From: Gammaproteobacteria bacterium
GTDB lineage: Bacteria; Pseudomonadota; Gammaproteobacteria; Steroidobacterales; Steroidobacteraceae
Direction: 5' to 3'
DNA length: 57,790 bases
Assembly: GCA_028293745.1 (NCBI GenBank)
Contig: JAQGOF010000231.1
Span: 1 to 57,790 of the forward strand
Each line of letters starts with the position of its first letter. Position 1 is the stretch's first letter. The notes under the pieces are model-generated. The model had not been told where the DNA came from, ran no database searches, and saw only the letters and a program-made list of their open reading frames with translations. This document shows, piece by piece, positions 51,316-57,790 of the stretch. Both the position numbers and the translations under genes were made by a program.

Positions 51316-52863
51316 CTAGCGGCCCTGCCTCAATGCAACGAATAGCGACTCTCCATTCGGGACGCCCAATCCCGTACAGGCATTCCACCCAGGGCCCGCC
51401 TGGTATCCAATGCTGCCGCCGCTCGGAATGTTGTTCCCCTGTGTGATCTGGCGCAGCAGAGTCGGGTTGGCGTAGACAAAGGGCAGAAAGAATCCGACCG
51501 GTGTGGTTGCGCCCTCGTTGATCAGCGCAGCGAGTCCGGCCCACAAGGGCGCAACGGCACTGGTGCCGCCGACAACTTCGGTCCGCCCATTTACCACCAC
51601 GCGGTAGCCGGTCGACGGCGCGGCATCACCGGCAATATCGGGAACACCGCGACGGGTCTGACCGTCATTCACGCTGGGCGGCAAACTCGCGTTCTGTTGA
51701 AAGGACGGCACGGGAAACACGTCGCTGATTCCGCCGCCTGAGCCGGTGCTGCCATCGTTCCAGACAGTTTCGCTGCTGATCGCGGCGCCACTGACCGAAA
51801 TGGATGTGCCGCCACAGCCGATGGCCCAGGGGCTGGATGCCGGGAAATCAACATGCGCGCGGCCGTCATTGACGCCGTCGGTTGACAAATTGTCGCCGGA
51901 TGCGCAGAACACGGATACATTGACGGTAGAAGCGTCCTGCAGCGCCGTATTCATCGTCTGGAGCGCCTGTTGAGTCCAGTTGGATTCTGCACTTCCCCAG
52001 CTGATTGAAACGACACTCGGCTTGTTGGTCGTATCGTGTACGGCAGACGTGATTGCATCGACGAATCCGGCATCGGTGTTGGGTGCAAAGTAGACGGCAA
52101 TTCTGGCTCCCGGCGCGCCACCTCCCGCCACCTGGATATCCAGTGCAACTTCGCCATCGGCGCCGTCATCCGGGGTTGGAGTGTTCTGGCCGCCATCGAC
52201 CGACACAGCCAGCACTGTTGGCGGTGAGAGGCCCATGGCGCGGAACGCCGTCGTCGTGTCTGATGGTGTGAATCCGCCGCCGAGCTCGATGAGCGCAATG
52301 CACTGGCCTTTGCCCGTCACGGAGGTCGGAAACGCGTACAGCCGCGCTACGTCGTTGGGCATGAATGAAGCCGATACCTGGGCTGCAGGCTGAAACACCA
52401 GCCTGGGCTGCGCGGCGGGACGCGAGTCGAGTCCCAACACGGATTCGACGACGGGGTGCAGCTCTGCCGGGAGTTTGAGTGCGCCGCTGCGCCCCCGGAA
52501 CGTCCGCTTCCCATCATGGTAGTGGCCCAACTTGGTTTGAAACGCGGCCTGAAACTGGGCAGCCGTGCCGCCCAGCCTGACCAGGCGCTTCGCCGGCTCG
52601 GTCGCGACCACGGACAGTCCATGGTCTTTCGCAAAGTCCTGAATCAACTTGAAGTCGTCCGCGTGCTGCGCCGTGCGCCGGGATGCCAGATCCGCGCGTG
52701 GATCGGCACTCTGCCTGGCAGCACCGCCCTCATTGTTCCGAGGCTTCAGGTAGATGCTGACTTCGAAGCGCTCGTCGGCCGGAACATCGCCGATACGCTT
52801 GCACGACGGGCCTGGTGCAGCCTTATGGCTGGGGGCGAATTCCATGTATGAACGACTGACCAT
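51316..52863 (-). CDS. S53-family serine-carboxyl peptidase (sedolisin/kumamolisin type)
   Basis: A 515-residue acid-acting endopeptidase with an N-terminal pro-domain (about residues 28-150, KRLVRLGGTAAQFQAAFQTKLGHY) and a subtilisin-like catalytic domain. The catalytic residues read Glu238 and Asp242 (DGADGEVALDIQ), Asp324 (CASGDN) and Ser435 in GGTSAVAPLWAG; the C-terminal calcium site lies beyond. No Sec or TAT signal is visible at the N-terminus (MVSRSYMEFAPSHKAA), which is notable for a family that is normally secreted. AAGGAGAG supports ATG 52863. A hairpin with loop TAGC (51308-51328) covers the stop. Confidence 0.88.
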   Translation of the reverse strand: MVSRSYMEFAPSHKAAPGPSCKRIGDVPADERFEVSIYLKPRNNEGGAARQSADPRADLASRRTAQHADDFKLIQDFAKDHGLSVVATEPAKRLVRLGGTAAQFQAAFQTKLGHYHDGKRTFRGRSGALKLPAELHPVVESVLGLDSRPAAQPRLVFQPAAQVSASFMPNDVARLYAFPTSVTGKGQCIALIELGGGFTPSDTTTAFRAMGLSPPTVLAVSVDGGQNTPTPDDGADGEVALDIQVAGGGAPGARIAVYFAPNTDAGFVDAITSAVHDTTNKPSVVSISWGSAESNWTQQALQTMNTALQDASTVNVSVFCASGDNLSTDGVNDGRAHVDFPASSPWAIGCGGTSISVSGAAISSETVWNDGSTGSGGGISDVFPVPSFQQNASLPPSVNDGQTRRGVPDIAGDAAPSTGYRVVVNGRTEVVGGTSAVAPLWAGLAALINEGATTPVGFFLPFVYANPTLLRQITQGNNIPSGGSIGYQAGPGWNACTGLGVPNGESLFVALRQGR

Positions 52864-52977
52864 GAGCGCTCTCTCCTTATGACCTGCTGCAAGCAGCTAG
52901 TTATAGCGCAAACACGTCCAGGACTTCGAAAGTCGCCATGTGCATACAGCGAGCAGCTGAGGTTCAGTGAAGAATTG

Positions 52978-54723
52978 TCAGTGTTGCGCAGGCCCCAGCA
53001 ATGCGTAGCGTCGGCCTTCCGGCAGCTCGTATCGACGCACGACCGTTGCAACGCCTGAGCTCGCCAGGGTTCCAGCGAGGCCATCATCGGGGGCCGGTGT
53101 GGGATGAATGCGGTCAAGCACACGCTTGACGTCCCCGGGAGTACGTCCCGGCAGCTTCACTAACACGCGTGCCTGCGGTCCTTGCGTGCGGAACCATCCC
53201 GAGACGAGGTCGGCGGGGTTGTCAGTGTCGGTGTTGAGAGCCACAAACTGCGTACGGAGCCGATGATCGAGCATCGCGATCGTCGTCTCATCAGGATTCA
53301 GCAGAGCCAGGGGTCCCTTGCGCGAATCGTCGTGGATGTTCCGTGCCAGCGAAGGCAGATCCTGCCAATGATCAATGGTTGGAAAAATCGCAAGGCCGCC
53401 GAGGGTTAACGTGGCGGCATAGGCGGTATAAGTCCAGGCGAGCGCGCGGAACGTATCGCCCGAGCGCTGCGTGTTGGAAGCAAACAGCAGCGTGATGCAG
53501 GTGATTGCAATGACAACAGCGGCATTGATCGCGTAATTGATCCCGGAGAGCCCCGGCGCCGCCACGGCAAGCACCACCAGGACGGCCGCAAACCCGACGG
53601 CGATCAGGGCCACGAGCACCTGAGTCCCGCGGATGGCAAAGCGATCGAACCGTGACAGTGCCGGGCGCCGCCCACCGACCACCAGCTCCGACAACCACAA
53701 GCCAACCAGCAGTCCAAAGCCGAGAAGGACCGGTGCAGCGTAGATGTCGCGCGCAGTAGCTGCGAGGGACAGCAACACGAGAAAGGGCACGATCGCGCAG
53801 AGCGCAAATCGCCAGGGCGTGCCCCGATCGATGCCGCTACGCAGCCGGACCCAGGCGCGGCCGACAGCCGCGGCGGCCAGCAGGGTCCAGGGCAACAAGT
53901 AGACGGGCAGCTCGAGGAGGTACTTGCCAGGCCAGCTCTTGTGACCCGTCGTGTAGTCGAGCGCCGCCGGGCCGGAAATTTTAGTGAACCGCCCGACGAT
54001 GTTGTGCCAGAACAGAGAGAGCAGGGCGTCGCGACCATGATCGGTGCGACTCACTGCGTAGATCCACGGACCAATCAACAATGCCTGGGCGACCAGGCCC
54101 ACATACAGTTCCCAACGTCGCAGCTCCGACCAACGCCGCTCCCACGCAATGATCGCGAGGAGTGCGACCGCGGGCACCAGCCAACCAGGCGCGCTCTTGG
54201 CCATGAACCCAACGGCGGCGCCCGTGTGCATCAACGTATAACCGAACAGCTTGCTGCGCCCGGCGGGTGCGCGATAGCCCAGATACGCGCCCAGCAACGC
54301 GATGGCGCACCCGGCCAGTAAGCAGGCATCCGGGGCAAGCCAGATAGCAACGCGAAAGGCCGTAATCGCCGTACAGGCAACCACAGCCGCGACTATGGCT
54401 GCAATAGCGCCATCCATCGCAAAGGCCAGCGCACCGATCGCAAGTGCCGTGATCGCCGCGTAGAGCAGGTTGGGGACGCGCGCCGCAGCGGGCGAATCTC
54501 CGTACACCTCGATTGCGGCTGCCGACATCCAGTAGGACAGCGGTGGTTTTTCAAGGAAGGGTGTCTCCGCGAGCTGTGGCAGGGTGCGGTCATTCTGCAG
54601 GCTCATCCGCCAGGAAATATCCGCTTCACGTGGCTCGTCCGGTGTCCACGCACCACGACACAAAATCCCGATGATCCACAGGGGTGCGAGCGCAAGGAGG
54701 ACGACCAGGGGCCAGCGACGCAC
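52978..54723 (-). CDS. ArnT/PMT-like membrane glycosyltransferase
   Basis: A 581-residue polytopic protein of the dolichyl-phosphate-mannose/ArnT superfamily (GT83-like), which transfers a sugar from a lipid-phosphate donor to lipid A or another envelope acceptor. The first loop has the Asp-Glu pair (RGAWTPDEPREADISWRM) and FLEKPPLSYWM, both family marks. About eleven to twelve hydrophobic segments follow, and the last 110 residues form a soluble domain (TIAMLDHRLRTQF onward). The start is GTG 54723 with no strong ribosome site. It is divergent from the GNAT/GIY-YIG-like gene. Confidence 0.85.
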   Translation of the reverse strand: MRRWPLVVLLALAPLWIIGILCRGAWTPDEPREADISWRMSLQNDRTLPQLAETPFLEKPPLSYWMSAAAIEVYGDSPAAARVPNLLYAAITALAIGALAFAMDGAIAAIVAAVVACTAITAFRVAIWLAPDACLLAGCAIALLGAYLGYRAPAGRSKLFGYTLMHTGAAVGFMAKSAPGWLVPAVALLAIIAWERRWSELRRWELYVGLVAQALLIGPWIYAVSRTDHGRDALLSLFWHNIVGRFTKISGPAALDYTTGHKSWPGKYLLELPVYLLPWTLLAAAAVGRAWVRLRSGIDRGTPWRFALCAIVPFLVLLSLAATARDIYAAPVLLGFGLLVGLWLSELVVGGRRPALSRFDRFAIRGTQVLVALIAVGFAAVLVVLAVAAPGLSGINYAINAAVVIAITCITLLFASNTQRSGDTFRALAWTYTAYAATLTLGGLAIFPTIDHWQDLPSLARNIHDDSRKGPLALLNPDETTIAMLDHRLRTQFVALNTDTDNPADLVSGWFRTQGPQARVLVKLPGRTPGDVKRVLDRIHPTPAPDDGLAGTLASSGVATVVRRYELPEGRRYALLGPAQH

Positions 54724-54899
54724 GTTGTTTCTTGTCCGAGACGGGTGCGGGCACCCGGAAGCGACGGATTATGCCGGTACCGGGCGGACGGCGCCCGCCG
54801 CGCCCTCAGGACCCTGTGCCGCACAGTGGCTTCGGGACCTTCGTCCGGTTCTGCAACCTCGCGCGCAGCGCTAGCATCGACGCGGCTTGCTGTAAACCC

Positions 54900-56105
54900 A
54901 TGATCCGACACGTTACAGACTCTGATATAGAACGAGTCCGCGCCTTTCTCGAAAGTCACGTGGACACATCGCTATTTCTGTTGTCGACGCTGGCTGCGCT
55001 TGGGCCGCGCCTGGGCAGCCATCTGAATTCCGGCAACTTCCGGGTGATCCAGGAGGGCGGACAGATCGCCGCCGTGTTCTGCCTGACCCGCCGCGGCAAT
55101 CTGCTCGTGCAGGCCGGCGGGCGCGTGGACTTGGCCGAACAGATTTTCGAGGACTGCGAGACCGAGCCCATGGAAGTGCGCGGCATCGTAGGGGAGTGGC
55201 CGGCTGCAGAGGCACTGTGGAAACTGCTTTGCGCGGATCCGCGCTTCGAGCCGACGCACGCCCTGAAGGACGTTCTGTATCGGCTGATGTTGAAAGAGAC
55301 GACGCGGCCGGCCGGCGAGGCGCTGAACGGGTCGGTGACCGTGCGGGCGCTCGATCCTGAGGACTTCGTGCAGTGGGAGCGACTCAACAGTGCCTATTTC
55401 GCCGAGTTGAGTCTGCCGTTGCAGGCCACTCTCGAGCAACGCCGAACTGATTTCATCGTTCGAATCCGCTCCGGGCTGTGGTGGGGCGCGTTCGATGATT
55501 GTTACGACCTGGTATCGATTGCCGCTCTGAACGCGACGTATGGATCCCTGGGCCAGGTTGGAGGCGTGTATACACGGCCCGCCGACCGCAAGAAGGGGCT
55601 CGCCAAGGCGGTCATGCGCCTGCTCATCGAGGACTGCCGCAAGCGGCTCAGATTCGAGAAGCTCGTCCTCTTCACGGGTGAAGACAACACCGCAGCGCGC
55701 AGGCTGTACGAATCGCTGGATTTCCAGGCGGCCGGCGCCTTTGGACTGCTCCTGGGCGATCGGCGAGCCAACATCCGCGCGCCCGAGCGGCACAAATGGG
55801 CCGGCCAGTCCGGCGAGATGTATACGTATGAGGTGTTTGACTGGCCGGCACGCCTCACGCCCGGGCCGGGAAACTACATCTTCGCCACGAGCAACGCCGC
55901 CGGCGACTGGCACCCGCTGCTCGTGGGTGAATGCGCCGATCTGTCCACGCTGACCGTGCAGGACCGATTGCGCAGCGGGGCAGGCAGGCATCCGGCTACG
56001 CACGTACATGTCCGCCTGAACTTCAACCCGGTATCAGTGCGCCGCCGCGAGGTCAGCGATCTCGCGGAGCACTGGACTCCGCCCGACCAGGACGTGCTCG
56101 TCTAG
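54900..56105 (+). CDS. GNAT acetyltransferase fused to GIY-YIG-like domain
   Basis: A 401-residue protein. Residues about 1-145 look like an N-terminal GNAT-related half (FLESHVDTSLFLLSTLAALG). Residues about 147-295 are a GNAT domain with QVGGVYTRPADRKKGLAKAVMRLL (acetyl-CoA loop RKKGLAK) and LFTGEDNTAARRLYESLDF. The end, from about residue 320, has PGNYIFATS, then HPLLVGECADL, then THVHVRLN and RRREVSDLAEHWTPP. This matches by eye a degenerate GIY-YIG-like family (GNYIFA with VYIGE and ATHV). Start ATG 54900, as the frame upstream is not coding-like. Function unknown. Confidence 0.72.
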   Translation: MIRHVTDSDIERVRAFLESHVDTSLFLLSTLAALGPRLGSHLNSGNFRVIQEGGQIAAVFCLTRRGNLLVQAGGRVDLAEQIFEDCETEPMEVRGIVGEWPAAEALWKLLCADPRFEPTHALKDVLYRLMLKETTRPAGEALNGSVTVRALDPEDFVQWERLNSAYFAELSLPLQATLEQRRTDFIVRIRSGLWWGAFDDCYDLVSIAALNATYGSLGQVGGVYTRPADRKKGLAKAVMRLLIEDCRKRLRFEKLVLFTGEDNTAARRLYESLDFQAAGAFGLLLGDRRANIRAPERHKWAGQSGEMYTYEVFDWPARLTPGPGNYIFATSNAAGDWHPLLVGECADLSTLTVQDRLRSGAGRHPATHVHVRLNFNPVSVRRREVSDLAEHWTPPDQDVLV

Positions 56106-56166
56106 TCGAGCCGCGCCGCGTGACGAGCCGGGTGCCTACATTAGTAGGCAGAAGCGGGCGTGGCGA

Positions 56167-56418
56167 GTGCTCACTATCGTCGGCATGGGGGGACAGGGGT
56201 TACTGGCTGCGTTCGGAGAGGTAATCAAGGAAGCGCGCTTGAGCGCCGACCTGTCGCAGGAGGAGCTCGGATTCAACGCGGGGCTGAATCGCAACTACGT
56301 GGCCGACATCGAGAAGGGACGCCGCAAGCCCAGCCTCATCACGATATTCTCGCTGGCGAAGGGGTTGGGCCTGTCGCCCGGTGTGTTGATGACACGCACC
56401 GAGCATCACCTGCGCTAA
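56167..56418 (+). CDS. Small XRE-family HTH regulator
   Basis: An 83-residue DNA-binding protein that is essentially one XRE/Cro-C1 helix-turn-helix: FGEVIKEARLSADLSQEELGFNAGLNRNYVADIEKGRRKPSLITIFSLAKGLGLSP (about residues 16-72), a very regular fold. The start is GTG 56167, or ATG 56185 at residue 7, which would remove a non-conserved MLTIVG. It stops against the convergent membrane-protein gene without a gap. Such solo regulators occur in chromosomal and mobile contexts, but no partner toxin, phage or plasmid gene is nearby. Confidence 0.88.
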   Translation: MLTIVGMGGQGLLAAFGEVIKEARLSADLSQEELGFNAGLNRNYVADIEKGRRKPSLITIFSLAKGLGLSPGVLMTRTEHHLR

Positions 56419-57174
56419 TTAAAAACCGTACCGGACAACCATGCGCGCCACACGCGCATGCTCGGTGGACCAGTGCGCGAACGCCTCGCAAATCTGCTTG
56501 GTTCCCGGCGCTTCGGGTCCCTCCACGTACTTTTCGGCGAAGCGTCCTTGTCCGTTTTCCTGTCCAGCTATCACGCGGTTCGTACTCCACGGCGTTTCGG
56601 CCTCGGCAATTCGCGTGTATAGCTCGACCTCCGTGATCGTAGCGTTCGCTGGGATGGTCGCGCAGAGGGTCACGGCGCTAGCTTCTGATTCAGTGCAGAC
56701 CGGAGCGGCGGGTTGAGTCGTTTCGCCAGTCACCCCCGGCGGTGTTGCTGTACCCGGCGGGCTCACCACGAGCGAGGGCCGGCAGGGGCCTACCGTCGCC
56801 ATGACGACCACGCCGTCCGAGCCCAATTTGCGCAGCACACCCGCTTCGATTTCAGCCCGCACGCCGACGCGCGTCTGCTCGAGCTGGTTGGCCGTGCGCG
56901 TGATCTGGTCGACACGGTCCTGCAACTCACGCTGCACCATGTTCTGGGAAACGCGCTCGTTTTCCGTCAGCCACTGTGAGAGTGCAAATCCGCCGACCGC
57001 GGAAGCAATGATGATCACGAACAGAATGGCAAAAGGCCCTCGTCCCTTGCGGCGTCCGCCGGCCGCTTGAACACGCGCGCCGCCGTCTTTGCCGAGGGAA
57101 AAGCGTAGCTGCAACAGGGACATACAAACCGTCGCAGTCGCAGTGATGATTGCGGCCAATACGGAATCTGACAT
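56419..57174 (-). CDS. Two-TM membrane protein, unknown function
   Basis: A 251-residue protein with two membrane segments (SVLAAIITATATVCMSLLQL and FAILFVIIIASAVGGFAL), separated by a Lys/Arg/Gly-rich cytoplasmic loop. A helical, coiled-coil-like region follows (RVSQNMVQRELQDRVDQITRTANQLEQTRV), then an exported C-terminal domain with two cysteine pairs (GPCRPS, PVCTES, VTLCATI, KQICEAF). ATG 57174 is favoured since GAGGAAGG lies seven bases upstream; an ATG at 57180 touches that site. I do not recognise the family. Its stop abuts the convergent HTH gene's stop. Confidence 0.7.
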   Translation of the reverse strand: MSDSVLAAIITATATVCMSLLQLRFSLGKDGGARVQAAGGRRKGRGPFAILFVIIIASAVGGFALSQWLTENERVSQNMVQRELQDRVDQITRTANQLEQTRVGVRAEIEAGVLRKLGSDGVVVMATVGPCRPSLVVSPPGTATPPGVTGETTQPAAPVCTESEASAVTLCATIPANATITEVELYTRIAEAETPWSTNRVIAGQENGQGRFAEKYVEGPEAPGTKQICEAFAHWSTEHARVARMVVRYGF

Positions 57175-57314
57175 CAGCATCCTTCCTCGGACGCAACGCT
57201 AGCATGGCAGCCGTATCAGCTCGCGATGGAAGGCCCCGCAGACGCCGGAACTGGGAAACTGATCACAATCGGGTGTGGGGGAGTGGCTGTTGTTCCAGAC
57301 ACCTTGACCGGTGG

Positions 57315-57790
57315 TCAGAAATAGCCAGGCCCGTAATAATCGGGATAGTCGTCCGTGAGGCCTTTGAAGCGCCGGTGTATCCACAGGTACTGCTCCGGCA
57401 CCTTGCGAACCTGCGCCTCGATCAGATGGTTGTAGCGTTCGGTGTCGGCGACCGGGCAGTCGCTGGGAAAGTTGTCGAAGGCCGGATGGATGACGGCGCG
57501 GTAGCCCTGCGTACCGGACAGGCGCTCGAAGAAATAGGGAAGGACGGTTGCACCGGTCATGCGGGCGAGCCGCGAGGTGAAAGTGTTGGTTGCGGCAGGG
57601 ATGCCAAACAACTCCACCATCTGGGCGCCTTTCTTGCGATAACTCTGGTCGGGCGCATACCAGACGCATTCGTTTTGTTTGAGAGCCTTGATCACTGCGC
57701 GGATATCGTCCCGTGGAATCGGGTGCCCGCCGAACCGGGAGCGGCAGCGCGCCAGGGACCAGGCGAGCACCTCGTTCCTGGTCGGCCGAT
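57315..57790 (-). CDS. lpxL: Lipid A biosynthesis acyltransferase LpxL/HtrB, C-terminal part (cut by window edge)
   Basis: The last 158 codons of a lipid A late acyltransferase (lauroyl/myristoyl-ACP dependent), an inner-membrane enzyme that adds the secondary acyl chains. The frame is open to the right edge and reads YRP-like RPTRNEVLAW, then RDDIRAVIKALKQNECVWYAPDQSY, FFERLSGTQGYRAVIHPAFDNFP and the family end PEQYLWIHRRFKGL. The H-x4-D active site and N-terminus lie outside. LpxL and LpxM/LpxP cannot be told apart on this fragment, so the symbol is tentative. Confidence 0.85.
   Translation of the reverse strand, partial: RPTRNEVLAWSLARCRSRFGGHPIPRDDIRAVIKALKQNECVWYAPDQSYRKKGAQMVELFGIPAATNTFTSRLARMTGATVLPYFFERLSGTQGYRAVIHPAFDNFPSDCPVADTERYNHLIEAQVRKVPEQYLWIHRRFKGLTDDYPDYYGPGYF

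Noticed and set aside
51308..51328. Hairpin at the glgX/S53 junction as an intrinsic terminator
   Set aside because: It has a bulged G, overlaps the peptidase stop codon and lacks a T-run on either strand.
56167..57174. HTH regulator and membrane protein as a toxin-antitoxin or defence pair
   Set aside because: They are convergent, not co-transcribed, and the membrane protein shows no toxin, nuclease or ATPase motif.

Overview
This 57.8 kb window is a GC-rich, densely packed chromosomal segment of a Gram-negative bacterium. Two TonB-dependent receptors, a lipid A acyltransferase, twin-arginine and Sec signal peptides, a LolA-like protein and HtpX show an outer membrane. The gene families and the mix of proBA, EgtD, MsrB, PQQ-type dehydrogenase and BNR-propeller proteins point to an environmental gammaproteobacterium, possibly near Steroidobacteraceae/Xanthomonadales. 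That placement is an inference from protein style, not from a marker gene. No insertion sequence, phage, CRISPR array or rRNA was seen. One tRNA gene, Arg(UCG), is present.

Layout. 1-4.4 kb (all minus): a lipoprotein N-terminus cut by the left edge, an FAD-linked oxidase, the HtpX protease with a heat-shock-like promoter, a VIT/CCC1-type membrane protein and a small acidic-tailed protein. 4.5-6.9 kb: proB-proA. 7.1-12.1 kb: a TAT-exported HisC-like aminotransferase, a TauE/SafE transporter and a large TonB receptor. 12.1-20 kb (minus): a molybdenum-cofactor cluster (moeA, moaA, moaC, a mobA-moaD fusion, a moaE-moeB-rhodanese fusion, a TPR protein), preceded by a small secreted protein and DNA glycosylase tag. 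20-26 kb: an acyl-CoA synthetase, a divergent LysR regulator, a second TAT-exported HisC-like aminotransferase, a phytase-like propeller protein and the tRNA. 26-36.4 kb: a GNAT enzyme, then a four-gene minus-strand operon of two paralogous BNR/Asp-box propeller proteins, a LolA-like protein and a TonB receptor. 36.4-45.4 kb: a secreted protein, msrB, a coupled GT4/AlkP-superfamily pair, egtD, a PQQ-type sugar dehydrogenase/cytochrome c fusion and a TAT-exported M24 peptidase. 45.5-57.8 kb: a short UvrA paralogue, a TPR/Gly-rich membrane protein, glgX, an S53 peptidase, an ArnT-like transferase, a GNAT/GIY-YIG-like fusion, a small HTH regulator, a two-TM protein and lpxL cut by the right edge.

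The most unusual content is the compressed molybdopterin pathway. One 619-residue protein carries MoaE, a MOCS3-like E1 enzyme and rhodanese, with a His-rich linker. A second, 345-residue protein carries MobA followed by MoaD with its C-terminal Gly-Gly free. Together they would place GMP transfer, the sulfur carrier, its activation, its sulfuration and the synthase on two polypeptides made from adjacent genes. The two TAT-exported aminotransferase homologues and the paired propeller operon with its TonB receptor are further candidates for undescribed envelope systems.
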